Part shown: positions 45,901 through 56,633 of the stretch, piece after piece
Layout of the letters: each line of letters begins with the position of its first letter
Numbering within the stretch: position 1 is the first letter of the stretch
DNA from: Vinca minor
Taxonomy: Eukaryota; Streptophyta; Magnoliopsida; Gentianales; Apocynaceae
Length of the DNA: 64,000 nt
Reading direction: 5' to 3'
Assembly (NCBI GenBank): GCA_026122235.1
Contig: JAOCZM010000190.1
Location: 124,001-188,000, forward strand
Position numbers and translations under genes: made by a program
The notes under the pieces: generated by a model
Told to the model about the DNA's origin: nothing
Seen by the model: the letters and a program-made list of their open reading frames with translations, nothing else
The model's database searches: none

Positions 45901-48900
45901 ATCCTTTCTTAGTCAATGTCCCTAATGGGATGTTCCCTCATGCTTACAATCATAAAACAACAAGTAATCATGCTATCATAGACATGCGCAATTAAACATC
46001 ATACAATTCATGCATTCACATTAAATATTGCTTCATCCACTTTTATGCAAGAAAACATGATAAAACAATTTTTTTCATCCATACTTCATACATAATCTGT
46101 AAAAACCAGTTCATGAAAGCTTTGGAAAAACTCAAAGTTGAAGGGTCCTTACCTTATCACCGTTACGTTCTTAATTTGTAAAAAATCTCGAAAATCTGGT
46201 TCGTGTTCCTAATTGAAAGACGTACACAGGAAGATCTAACGGTTAAAATCATAATCCCTCTGGTCAGATCGTAGCCCTATAAGTCTAGTTTCTAAATAAA
46301 AAAGAATCAGAGGAATTGGAGTTCTAAATTTACCTTTATGACGATTCTACCGAAACTGCACAGAAAACAAATTCTGGAAATCAGCCCTCACTCCCGGTGC
46401 GATATCTTCTAACTCTGAATTCAGAATGTGAATCCGTTTCCACTCCCTCGTAGCTTGTTTCGTCGTGATCAATTTACATATAAGGTTTGTCGAAATCCGA
46501 CCAAAATTGCCCACTCAAAAGTCTTCTCGAAGTTACTAGAAAACATTCCCAAAAACTCTTCTTTCTTCTTCCATGTTGCTCACGGCTCCAAAGCCATTCT
46601 TTTCTTCTCTTTGGCAGTTTCCCGAGAATAAAACTCCCCCATCCCACGATTGGCCTCATCATGGCTAATTAATTAGGCAGTAATTAGTTTTTTTTTATTT
46701 TTTATTGTTTTCTATTAATTTCCCCCCAAAAATAACTCCCCATTATTGCTAGTGATTAGGTAGTAACTGCTTCTATTTCTTTTATAATATATAATTCCTT
46801 ATTAAATCACCAATCAATTAGTTGTTTCCTTATATTTAATTTATTTTATTCCTACATTAATTATTATGGTGACTTCTAATCTAATTTAATATTCTTAATT
46901 CAATTCCAATTCCATTTATTCCTCTAGATGAATTATTATTAAGTCCTCCAACTAAGTTAAGCGTGCAAAAACGCCCCTCGATAAATGTTCACCAAAAATA
47001 ACACATAATAAGTTATGAAAATTAAATAAACACGTACTAACATAATTAACACAAATAAATCACATCAACACAATTTAATCAGACAAAATAATTTACACGC
47101 AAATATTACGTAAGCAAAAAGTTAGGGGTATTACAGAGTGCTTTCCGGGGGGTGAAAATCCTCTGTCCCCGTTTGTGTATGTCCCCGTGTCCCTAACCAA
47201 TCAGTATTTACTATATAAATATTTGTTTTAATTATATATACACATGGTGAATTGTGATTGGCTGGGGACACGGGGACATACACTGACGGGGACAGAGGAT
47301 TTTTTGCCCTTTTCGGGATAGTTGGAATCAGCATGTTCCTGTTGTAACAAACAAGGGTAAACCCTGAGAAAGCAAAAAAATGACCATGGATCTACTAAGA
47401 TCTTATTCTATGCTGTTGAGTGGTTGGATGCATAATCCTTTATTCTGCTCTTAGCTGTGGAAACTTCCATTTTATCTTCTTTAGTTATTAGTTTCCGTTC
47501 AACTTCATGAGTGGATACTTAATGTGACTCTTGCTAATTTGCGCAGGCATGGTTTATTTTCATATGCTTGAACATTCTTAAATGATTTTTTCCAAATATT
47601 AGCTCATATAGAATCTATCTTTACCATGTCTCTTCTTATAAATTGTTATCCTTCCTAGTTTCACCACTTATTTTTAGTATCTTTACTTAGTCCAGACTTG
47701 GTTTTGATCATGTATTTCTTCATATTTTCCCTACATCTTTATACCTATCTGTAGCTGGTCCCGTGATCCTCCTCTTGATGTTCCTTCTTTAAGTTAATGG
47801 ATAGGCATTAACATCACACGAGTCCCAATTTGCCCCTTCTCAATCCTTTACGGTCTCGCACTCTTTTGTAATAGTTCTACATTCTTTGTTCTCTTTTGCT
47901 TTTCAGTTGATTTTCCTTTTCTTAGAGACGGAATTGGATATGGTGGGCTACGGATGGTTGACTGAGGGAGATTGCGAATAAGGGATATACTGAACTTGTA
48001 AATTTAAGCTTTGGGCCTAGATATTGAAGGCAAAGCAGTTGCAAAAAATAAAAAATAAAAAATAAATAGCCATATCAATATCTCGAAGTTCTGTTTTGGA
48101 TCAAAAGAAATTGAGACAATGCATTAATGTGGATGACCTTACATAATTATTTCTTTGGTTCATGTAGCCAACCCCATTCTTTTGGGATTAAGGCTAGGTT
48201 GTTGTTTTATCAATATCTCAAAGTTCACTTCCTGTTCTGGTGTCAATAACTTGGCGCAAGAATGAATAATTGAATTCTCTATTTTCTTCCGTTGGATACG
48301 ATCATTTACATCTACCTTCATTGTAATGCTTGAAACCTTGAACTCGTAGGTTTGGCAAGCAATCCTTTCCGTCAGGGCTCTTGTGCTACCACCTACAGAA
48401 GACTCTGAAACGTGGGTCAAATTTGCTTCTCTTTGTCGTAAAAGTGGCAGAATAAGCCAGGCTAAATCAACTTTGACTAAACTCTTACAGGTTAGTGATG
48501 CCTGTCTGCTGGACTTTATTATCTTCTTCTTTATATTCATTCATTTTCGTCATTTGAATAAGAATATGACTCCATTATATTGTAGTTTGATCCTGACTCA
48601 ACTTCTGAAACTGTTCGGGTACATGGACCTCCGCAAGTCGTGTTAGCTTACTTGAAATACCAGTGGTCACTTGGGGAGGATCAGAAACGAAATGAAGCCT
48701 TTGCTAGGTTGCAAGTAGGTGATAAATTTAATTGACAAATAAGAAAAATGTGTTTCGGTGTCTGATATTTTTTTCTTATTGTTTCACTTGCTGTGATGTT
48801 GTAGGATTTGGCAATGGACCTTTCTAGAACACCAAATCTTCAACCTGCCAGTCAGACTTGTTCCATGGGTAACTCCAGTGTGCCACTCATCGCCCGTGCA

Positions 48901-51900
48901 TACCTGAAACTTGGAAATTGGCAATGGACGCTTACTCCTGGTTTGGATGATGATTCTATTCAAGGTTCTCTCTCTCTCTCTGACCAAAGACACCCACCCC
49001 CCCACCCCCCCCACCAGAAAAAAGAAGAAATGCAAACATGCACATAAGATGATACTTACAATCATGTTACCAATCCAATTCTTGACAATTATTACTGGTT
49101 TCAGAAATTCTAAATTCATTCCGGAATGCTACTCGGTGTGCGACAAAATGGGCAAAATCATGGCATACATGGGCACTTTTCAATACCGCCGTGATGTCTC
49201 ATTACACTTTGAAAGGTTTTCCATGTATTGCTGCTCAGTTTGTTGTTGCTGCTGTCAATGGATATTTCCACTCCATAGCTTGTGCAGCACATGCGAAGGG
49301 AGTAGATGATAGCCTCCAGGTAACCGAGATCTCAGAGTCATTCCTATCTCAAACATGTATTGAACTTGTCTAAACTTCGATGTTGTTTCTCGATGTTCAC
49401 TTCTCTATTAGCTCCTCTTGTATTCCCTTGAAGCAGCACTTGGTTCTCAACTTATTTTTTCCTGTCAGTTTCCATGCATTAGACTTGGTTTACATTTATC
49501 TAGCTAGCTTGTAGCTATTTTATCCTGAAATGGAATGGTTGCTGCTTGCTTTGCAAAAAGTTGGAAACAGCTTTGTGCTCTCTGAGTAACCTGAATCATT
49601 CCAAGTAGAAGCTCCCAGGACATATATTGGATAGGACCCTCCTTTTCCAGTATTTATGAATATGCCACTTATTGTCAGATACTTAGAATTCATTACAGAA
49701 TTTCTTTACATTTGCTTATTTTTCTGGGTGTTCATCCGTTTCAGGGACAAATATTGGGGACTTAATGGGTTATGCTATTGTTGTTGTTGTTGTTGTTCAT
49801 CCGTTTCAGGATATATTGCGTCTCCTCACTTTGTGGTTCAACCATGGAGCAACTTCTGATGTTCAAATGGCGTTGCAGAAAGGTTTCACACTTGTTAGCA
49901 TAAATACGTGGTTGGTTGTTTTGCCTCAGATTATTGCACGGATACATTCAAACAACCATGCTGTCAGAGAGCTGATACAGTCACTCTTAGTACGAATTGG
50001 ACAGAACCATCCACAGGTTTGCTAACAATCCCCTCTTCTCCGAGGGGTCTTCCCTGGTCCTTTTGTCGTACAATTATTAGTTAGTGGTTTGTTGACGTCC
50101 AAGAATTTTATTCTCATGCTGTTGCTATTCTAGATGTTGCTTTATCATTTACCTGTAAATTCTGCTTTTGTATATTCAGTGCTCGGTTTAAAACAGCGTA
50201 GATCTTTGGATCTAATTAGTAAATATGGTATCAAAGTAGAAGGTTGTGTGTACAAACCCATACGCACCTGTTAGTGAAAGAGTATGCTTTGCCTATGTGG
50301 GCCGTAACAAAAGTAATATAACTGATTCAATAGCTACCACTTGCCTGATCATCATTTGATGTCTTTACTGTTATTTGTTTCCCTTTTGATAAGACTTCAT
50401 CACTAAGATGCACGGGAAACTATGCAGGCTCTTATGTACCCTCTTCTTGTGGCTTGCAAGTCTATTAGCAATTTACGCAAAGCTGCAGCTCAAGAAGTTG
50501 TTGATAAAGTTCGACAGCATAGTGGTGTGCTAGTAGATCAGGTGAAAAAGTAGTTGGATAATAATTCTCTCTTTCTTCTAGCATGTATTGCAGTGACCTG
50601 ACTAGATTGCTTTTACTGTACAGGCACAACTTGTATCCAAGGAACTGATTAGAGTCGCAATACTTTGGCATGAAACATGGCATGAAGCATTGGAAGAGGC
50701 AAGTCGTCTATATTTTGGTGAACATAACATTGAGGGGATGCTTAAAGTGCTGGAGCCATTGCATGAAATGCTCGAGGAAGGGGCAATGAGGAATGATATC
50801 ACCACGAAGGAGAAAGCTTTCATTCAGGTAAGTTGTTTATTTTGATTAACAAGCTAAATTTCGTCTTTCTAATGCTGTTATCTTCTATTATCGAATATGG
50901 AGTACTTTTTTGAATTACAGTCGTATCATCATGAATTATTGGAGGCATATGAATGCTGTATGAAGTATAAGAGAACAGGAAAAGATGCTGAACTTACTCA
51001 GGTACTGGTTGATTTATGCTTAAATTCATTTGAAAGTTCCTCCAGCTTAAATTATCTCATTCTTGCATCACTATAAGATTGTTCTCTTCTTCCTGTTACC
51101 CAACCTATCATCATACTAGTTGGAGTTCTGAATGTTTACTCATGTTGTACTTGGTGTATTTACGTAGTAGTTAATCTTTAGACCTCCCTTTTAGCATAAT
51201 TTGGTTTAACCCCTCCAGCTAAATTCGGCACTACTTTTGTCTTCCTACTTTTTATTTGGATATCTCTGGTTTAGAAGTTTTCATTTGCTTTCTCTTCGAT
51301 AAATTCTAACTGTTTCATATTCTTTTATTACTTTCATCGTAAGGTCATCCTCTCTGCATCATTGATGCCTCTTTTATTACCTAACTAGTAGGTCCCAGTT
51401 ATCATTTGGATCAGTTTAGGCAGAATTCTACCACCCAGAGTATTAATGCGTCTTGCTTTTTGGAAAAGTATTGTTGTGAGCACTACTGTCTACTTGATTT
51501 CCTTTCCATCCATGTAGCATGTAGAGATCATTAGTCTTTTACTTTGTCTCTTCAATGCATTACCCTGGGGCCCAGTATGGATATGTGACTAATACAATGT
51601 TTTTTTTTTTTTATAATGCACATTTGTGAGCTTCAATCATGTGCTTTTCTTGGTAGGTTTAAGGGGTTTTGATATCTTAATCTTGTAATCAGCTTTTAGT
51701 TGTATTGATTGATGGGAGAACTTATTGCATGCTATATCTAGTTTTGCGTATATTTTGAGTATATAGAACATAAAATTGGATACTGATGAGTACCTCCGTT
51801 ATGAAATCAGGCTTGGGATCTTTACTATCATGTATTCAGGAGGATCGATAAACAGCTTCAAACTCTTACAACCTTGGATTTGCAGGTAAGGGACAATAAT

Positions 51901-54900
51901 TTGTGTCTTGTATTTGGACCTGTGTCTCCACACACTGAGTTATCTTTACCTTTTCACTCTGATCAGTGTGTCTCTCCTGAACTGTTGGAGTGCTGCAATT
52001 TAGAGCTGGCTGTTCCTGGAACTTATCGAGCAGGTAACTGATATGTTTTTTGAGTTACATGTGGAATTTGCGTGACAGTTGGGTTTCGCTTCGTCATTAC
52101 ATTGACGTGGTGACTATGTAACCTCAGATTCACCGGTTGTGACGATTGCATCATTTGCCGACCAGCTTGTTGTCATTACATCCAAACAACGTCCAAGGAA
52201 ATTGACAATTCATGGTAGTGATGGGGAAGATTATGCTTTCTTGCTGAAGGGACATGAAGACCTCCGCCAAGATGAACGTGTTATGCAGGTTTTAAATTAC
52301 TTATGAATCTTCTGTTCATTGCATTCATATTTTTAATATTTTTGTAATTTAGGTTATGTTTCTCTTCTGATGTATATAGTTGTTTTACTTAGTATATATC
52401 ATCATAAAGTTTTGTATTGCATACTTGGATTTACTGGAATTCGACATATCTACAGCTCTTTGGTTTGGTGAATACCCTCCTGGAGAATTCTCGAAAAACC
52501 CAAGAAAAAGATCTTTCCATTCAAAGGTACTCGGTGATTCCATTATCTCCAAATAGTGGTTTGATAGGATGGGTACCCAATTGTGACACACTGCATCACC
52601 TTATTCGAGAGTACAGGGATGCTCGCAAGGTTCGTCTTGCTTCATATGTCTTTCCCTTTTACTCTTTCTCTGATATTGTAGACCAACTATTTAACTTATC
52701 CGAACTCTGCAGATCACCCTAAATCAAGAGCACAAACTAATGCTTAGTTTTGCTCCTGATTATGATCACTTGCCACTTATTGCTAAAGTTGAGGTGTTTG
52801 AGTATGCTCTACAGAACACTGAAGGAAATGACCTAGCTAGAGTAAGTAGCATGTGGAAATTTGTTATTGACATTTGTTCTTTCTCCCAGACAGCTTTTTA
52901 TGAGTGTCAACTGTCAATGTATATATGTGCAAGCACGCACAATATAGTTACCGAGGTATTTGATTTCCTGAATTTGCTTAAGTTGACGTCTCTGTAGGTG
53001 CTGTGGTTGAAGAGTCGCACTTCCGAGGTTTGGCTGGATAGAAGAACAAATTATACAAGAAGTTTAGCTGTTATGAGCATGGTAACATAGTTCTTGTTCA
53101 TGATAATCTTGACATTTGTTTTTGCTTCATGCTGAAAAAGGCATTTAGCCCATTTGTCTGGATATGCTTGGACATGTGTGTTTTAAACTTTGCATTTATT
53201 GAAATTAATGGTGTAATCAGATGACACTGCTGGCTGCATCCTAGTCTGTCAGATATACTATTATAGTGATTAAATCATCTATCCCTCAAGTAGTTTGCTA
53301 GATTCGGCATTATGTTCTTTAAACCCATTATTCATAAGGGAATGTGATATTTTTTGTACGGAACAAGTCCCTTTCTTGAAGAACCTTCCTTGTACTTTTG
53401 ATTTTGTGGTCTTATACATAATATCCTCGAGAAGAATATCTTGAAGAATGCCTCTCTGAAGTGGAATAGACTTCTTTGGTGATATTACTTCATAATTCTG
53501 CCTTTGTTGACTCTTATATTCTCCCTTGCTCTCTTTGTGCACTTCATTTTTCATTTTTATGTTTGACTTCTGAGTGGAGAAGAATGTTGAATGGCTTGTC
53601 TCGCTTGGATCAGGTTGGTTACCTACTTGGTCTGGGTGATCGGCATCCTAGTAATATTATGCTGCATCGTTACAGGTATCTCACTGCTACTAGTTAACTT
53701 GTTATTGGTTCCGCTTTCATGTCGTTGCAAAAAGTGATTTTTTTTCTTTTGGCCAGTGGTAAAATATTGCACATTGATTTTGGTGATTGTTTTGAAGCTT
53801 CAATGAATAGAGAGAAATTCCCTGAAAAGGTTTGCGGATTTACTATTATTTGCTGCCTGGCTTGCTCTTTCCTTCTTTCAAGCCAATAGCAAAAATTCTT
53901 CTTTGCCCCCCACCTTAAAAATGGTTATTATTCAGGTTCCTTTCCGGCTCACCAGAATGCTTGTTAAAGCTATGGAAGTTAGTGGTATTGAGGGCAACTT
54001 TCGGTCAACTTGTGAAAATGTCATGCAAGTCCTACGAACAAATAAAGATAGTGTTATGGCCATGATGGAGGTATGGGAACTGCGTCCACTGTTCTGTTTC
54101 GTTTCCCATTTTTGTGATAGATTGAAATCCCCACCCATTTTTTTCTCCTTAGCTATGTCTTTCAGCTCCTTGGTTCTTTTAGTTTAAGGGGAACCATTGA
54201 GTTCAAAAGATGATGTTTCGCTTGTTTTTGCAGGCTTTTGTTCATGATCCTCTTATAAATTGGCGTCTCTTCAATTTCAACGAAGTTCCCCAAATGTCTG
54301 CTCTTGCTAGTGCTCATGTCCCTGCAGCTGTTAACAGTGATGAATCTTCTCAGACCGGGGAGCTCCTTCAACCTCAACGAGGCGCTCGAGAGAGAGAACT
54401 CCTTCAGGTGTTGGTCTATCTTATACTAAAAACGCTCCTGCTCTATGTTTTGATGCTCATGATTTCAGTTGTTATTGTAGGCTGTCCATCTACTGGGCGA
54501 TGCTAATGAAGTCTTGAATGAGCGTGCTGTGGTTGTTATGGCTCGGATGAGTAAGAAACTAACTGGGCGTGATTTTTCTACCCCTCCATCGGTATCAACC
54601 AGTGCTACCCGTGAACCTGAGCATGGTTTTTCTGGCGATACCCGTGAACCTGAGTATGGTTTATCTGTCAAATTGCAAGTCCAGAAGCTGATTCTGCAAG
54701 CAATGTCACATGAGAATTTGTGCCAGAATTATGTCGGGTATGATATCAAACTTCACTTTTACAAACATGTTGATGAATGTTCCTTGCTTTCTTTGTTGTC
54801 GTGTAGGCAATTGATTGGAAAAAAAGAAAAGAAATGTAGGCACTTGATTTTTGAGCTTCATCTTCTCCCTCAGCCCCTCACTGGTGAAAGTCCAAAAACT

Positions 54901-55215
54901 GAGTAGAAAGAAACATTTCCAGTGATCTACCAAAACCAGATGCACTGTTTGTACAGTTAAATTTTGGTTACAAATTAATCTACTATACTATTAATCAGGT
55001 CTGTTTAATATTACTAAAGAAATATAAAAATGGAAAATTACATAGAAAGAGATGAAATCCTTGTTGAGGGGGTAGGCCCTCGGTAATTTCGTTTTACATT
55101 TGCTTTGATTGGTTTGACAGTTGACAAAATATGCTGACTTTTGCATTTGAGCTGTTTTCTGTCTGTCTAACGGAAGTTCTACCTGAATGATTTCAGATGG
55201 TGTCCATTCTGGTGA
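25939..55215 (+). CDS. TOR: Serine/threonine protein kinase TOR (57 exons)
   Basis: TOR is the PI3K-like kinase at the centre of the plant TORC1 complex with RAPTOR and LST8. It promotes translation and growth when sugars, amino acids and auxin signal sufficiency. The start is MAMATATQSIRFVGPVPSTG and the end is NLCQNYVGWCPFW. I placed 57 exons with GT/AG borders and continuous conserved protein. Their coordinates are in the five part entries that follow. They sum to 7411 bases, one more than a multiple of three. The surplus is the C at 42063 in exon 30; without it the product is 2469 residues, normal for plant TOR. All other exon phases agree. Catalytic residues are present. As read, exon 30 would shift and stop within a few codons. 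Whether this is an error or a dead allele cannot be settled here. Introns total about 22 kb and hold many transposons. Confidence 0.97.
26790..26819. repeat. (TC)n microsatellite in TOR intron 1
   Basis: About 30 bp of CT repeat in the 1049-bp first intron. Confidence 0.9.
27855..28076 (+). repeat. Imperfect 110-bp tandem duplication in TOR intron 3
   Basis: TCATGATTTTAC...GATGGTTTTTCTT starts at 27855 and again at 27965. Both units carry TTTTTGAGGAGCCT and CTTTAATTTG. Confidence 0.8.
28608..29023 (-). mobile_element. LINE 3' fragment in TOR intron 4, 17-bp TSD
   Basis: The insert is bounded by GCCTAAAACTGTATCTT at 28591-28607 and 29024-29040. A T-rich run at the left is the poly(A) tail of a minus-strand insertion. 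Read on the minus strand, it encodes AAFTSTIYHIWTERNRRIFE and QVETQADHLVNRIKTNVYRV, the end of a plant LINE ORF2 after zf-RVT. Only 416 bp of the 3' end was copied. The flanks show that the intron was otherwise unchanged. Confidence 0.9.
29393..29633. mobile_element. Stowaway MITE in TOR intron 4
   Basis: The left end is CTCCCTCCATTCCAAGATAT and the right end is its inverse (TAGAATGGAGGGAG), flanked by TA on both sides, as for Tc1/mariner-related Stowaway MITEs. A second CTCCCTCCC end inside at about 29591 suggests nesting of a partial copy. Confidence 0.8.
29956..30022. repeat. (TA)n microsatellite in TOR intron 5
   Basis: 67 bp of uninterrupted TA repeat, 48 bp before the exon 6 acceptor. 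Confidence 0.95.
33520..33589. repeat. (TA)n microsatellite in TOR intron 14
   Basis: About 70 bp of TA repeat in the 891-bp intron. Minus-strand Y/I frames across it are artefacts. Confidence 0.95.
33933..33988. repeat. (CT)n(AT)n compound microsatellite in TOR intron 15
   Basis: CT repeat of about 24 bp passing into AT repeat of about 34 bp. Confidence 0.9.
36324..36352. repeat. (CCCCCA)n tract in TOR intron 24
   Basis: Five short C-rich units in a pyrimidine-rich stretch. Confidence 0.85.
37383..39459. mobile_element. Solo LTR (Gypsy type) in TOR intron 25, 5-bp TSD
   Basis: The segment starts TGTCACGCCCCGTAGCAGGG and ends GTTCAGGGTATCACA, with GTGTA on both sides (37378-37382 and 39460-39464). 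At 2077 bp without gag or pol, it is a solo LTR left after recombination between the two LTRs of a full element. Read on the minus strand the end GGGGCGTGACA matches Ty3/Gypsy chromovirus LTRs. Exons 25 and 26 on either side are intact. Confidence 0.85.
39866..40130. mobile_element. Stowaway-like MITE in TOR intron 26
   Basis: Left CTACCTCCATCCCCAAATAA and right inverse TTATTTTGGGATGGAGAGAG, flanked by TA. Inside, AATGTTAACATTTGGAC-type motifs repeat. Confidence 0.75.
40386..40450. repeat. (CT)n, C-run and (CA)n tract in TOR intron 26
   Basis: CTCTCTCTC, a run of Cs, then ACACAC repeats. Confidence 0.9.
40519..40812. mobile_element. Stowaway MITE with near-perfect TIRs in TOR intron 26
   Basis: Left CTACCTCCGTTCCTAAATAA plus TTGATACATTTC, and the exact inverse at the right end (GAAATGTATCAATTATTTAG plus GAACGGAGGTAG). 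TA lies on both sides. The TIR of 32 bp is perfect, so this copy is young. A second, shorter inverted copy of the arm lies at about 40750. Confidence 0.9.
45215..47135. mobile_element. Truncated second LTR of the same family in TOR intron 37
   Basis: From 45218 (TTCAGTAAGATTCCTTCAAC) the sequence follows the solo LTR from about 37758 on, in the same direction, to GGGGTATTACA at 47135. The first 375 bp or so of the LTR are missing and the left edge lies 48 bp after exon 37. The last third (46340-47100) differs from the first copy in length and sequence. No target duplication can be defined because of the truncation. Confidence 0.8.
47153..47305. mobile_element. Hairpin MITE in TOR intron 37
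   Basis: AAAATCCTCTGTCCCCGT, TGTATGTCCCCGTGTCCC and AACCAATCA at the left are matched by their inverses at the right (GTGATTGGCTGGGGACACGG, GGACAGAGGATTTTTT). The two arms almost meet, leaving an AT-rich loop. It lies 18 bp beyond the truncated LTR. Confidence 0.75.
50624..51885 (+). other. TOR: TOR part 3: FRB domain, exons 44-46
   Basis: Exons 50624-50827, 50921-51001 and 51811-51885, residues about 1906-2025. The sequence has ELIRVAILWHETWHEALEEA, SRLYFGEHNIEGMLKVLEPL, TGKDAELTQAWDLYYHVFRR and I. The serine of EASRLYFGE corresponds to the residue whose mutation gives rapamycin resistance in yeast and human TOR, and it is unchanged here. Plants are often weakly sensitive to rapamycin because of their FKBP12, not because of this domain. 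Confidence 0.93.
51967..54407 (+). other. TOR: TOR part 4: PI3K-like kinase domain, exons 47-55
   Basis: Exons 51967-52033, 52128-52288, 52456-52629, 52713-52841, 52998-53081, 53614-53675, 53757-53829, 53936-54070 and 54234-54407, residues about 2026-2378. The ATP-binding part is SKQRPRKLTIHGSDGEDYAF and LLKGHEDLRQDERVMQ. The catalytic loop GLGDRHPSNIML has D about 2239 and N about 2244. The metal-binding HIDFGDCFEA has D about 2258. VPFRLTRMLVKAMEVSGIEG follows. All catalytic residues of the family are intact. Confidence 0.95.
54481..55215 (+). other. TOR: TOR part 5: C-terminal tail and FATC, exons 56-57
   Basis: Exons 54481-54737 and 55197-55215, residues about 2379-2469. The last exon has only 19 bases and completes YVG with WCPFW and the TGA stop. 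FATC (last 33 residues) is needed for kinase stability. Just before it, 11 codons are duplicated in tandem: TREPEHGFSGD (54607-54639) and TREPEYGLSVK (54640-54672). Confidence 0.93.
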
Positions 55216-56014
55216 ATTGAAGGAGATCACGCCAGGTTTGTAAATATTATTGTACATAAAGCTTTTCTTATCGCCAGAGCCTCAACATTACTTTTTTTTC
55301 TCGTTTATAATGTTAATGCATATAGAGGGAGTTTTGAGTGATGAGAGGTTAAAAGCTGATTGATTGCATCGTATCAGTAGCAAAGCCAAGTCGGTATATA
55401 GGATATAGATGCTTGTACAAACTCTACACTGTTATAGTAATATACGATTTTATTTAATAGGTTTCCTTTTCTATGTTAATTATCATCGGTTGTGCATTTT
55501 TCTTTATGAAAATGAACTCTCATGGCATGTAAAACAAGACTTGCTAAGTGCAACTGGAAACGTTATGAAGAATTATACAATCAATTTCCTTCTTTACAAG
55601 TACAGTGCGACAGCCATGGAGAAAAGCAGGTGCGCTTGAACTTTCACACACCTGGACTTCGTGATACAATATTTCAAGATGCTTCTCGAGAAACATGAAA
55701 GCAATGCAGCTTCTCAATTCAAATACAGAAGAAACCTACACTCGCTATTATGACCAAGTCTGAGACATCAAGGCTACACGAGAGAAAGTTGGGAATGGCT
55801 TTAGACTAGCCCACAAATTGCCAACTATGGCATCCAAAATATTGAGAGAAACATTTTTGACAAAGATAGATATGCTAAATCCGTCATCAACTAAAGTCCT
55901 GACAAAGATAGTGTACAATTACTGCAAAAGCTGGAAAAACATTTGTTGGTGCTTCCGATGAAATCACGATAGCAGGACGAGACATTGGAGTTGAAATTCC
56001 CATCTAACATATTC
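55216..56014. other. TOR 3' flank up to the Copia insertion
   Basis: Presumed 3' untranslated region and downstream spacer. No poly(A) signal stands out. Fragments such as GASDEITIAGRD near 55955 look protein-like, but no gene was recognised. The target duplication TATTC of the Copia element lies at 56010-56014. Confidence 0.4.
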
Positions 56015-56444
56015 TTTCGAAGATGAAGGAAGATCATCAAGCTGATGAGAATTTACAGGATGGATCAGTGTATTCAACTTGGCACAATCGTGCAAGAAGA
56101 AAGACTGATGTTGATGATTTTATACCTTTGGGTTGGATAGATTAGATATTGGGCTATGTACTTGGGTTCACCATCTGGCCCACAATAGTATTAATAAAGA
56201 CTGTGATGATAAGTCCAGCCCAGTATTTTTGTCTTCTATTTCTATAGATGGAATACGTTATTTAGATTAGGATATTTTTCTATTTTGGTATTTTACACTT
56301 TCCTGCTCAGCAAGTTTGTTAGGAGCAGTTACCAAATGGATATCTATAAATATCCTATTTCTATTTCTGTATTTCATTAAGTTGAATATATAAAATTGGT
56401 AGAAGTTTTTATTCTCCAAATGTTCTTCTCTGCAAATCTCGAAA
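56015..56444 (+). repeat. 5' LTR of the Copia element
   Basis: 430 bp beginning TTTCGAAGATGAAGG and ending AAATCTCGAAA, so the ends form TTTCGA...TCGAAA instead of the usual TG...CA. An ATG at 56023 opens a 40-codon frame to TAG at 56143-56145 that is identical to the coding end in the 3' LTR. Confidence 0.9.
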
Positions 56445-56456
56445 TGGTATCAGAGC
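56445..56456 (+). promoter_or_regulatory. Primer-binding site (initiator tRNA-Met)
   Basis: TGGTATCAGAGC directly after the 5' LTR, complementary to the 3' end of initiator tRNA-Met as in most plant Copia elements. Confidence 0.9.
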
Positions 56457-56633
56457 AATTTCTTAATGCTGCGAATTCGTTGATCTTTACTTCTCTTTTG
56501 TCTGTTTGATAATTTGATTAGAGTCTCTAATCTCTATCAATTTTTTTTTGGTTATCAATCTTCTGATTGATTTCTTCTTCAGTAGCCTAATTTTCTTTAG
56601 GTTTCCATAATTCCACTTCTTAGAAATTAAGCA

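Larger units (their letters stand above)
41050..50541 (+). other. TOR: TOR part 2: FAT domain, exons 27-43
   Basis: Exons: 41050-41202, 41336-41488, 41863-41934, 42018-42153, 42239-42300, 42434-42531, 43696-43805, 43884-44057, 44147-44212, 44872-44940, 45057-45167, 48350-48490, 48586-48714, 48805-48964, 49105-49319, 49810-50016, 50428-50541. They encode about residues 1183-1905, the FAT domain that clamps the kinase. Landmarks are AGEASQRSTKEDWAEWMRHF (exon 27), WNMGEWDQMAEYVSRLDDGD (exon 34) and LLTLWFNHGA (exon 42). Exon 30 is 136 bases where phase demands 135: GAATTTCGAAGGAGCT reads E-F then needs GAA-GGA-GCT, so the C at 42063 is surplus. The 48-base gap after exon 37 is followed by a truncated LTR. 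Confidence 0.92.

Noticed and set aside
37383..47135. One full retrotransposon spanning both LTR-like copies
   Set aside because: TOR exons 26-37 lie between them, and the first copy has its own 5-bp duplication, so they are independent insertions.
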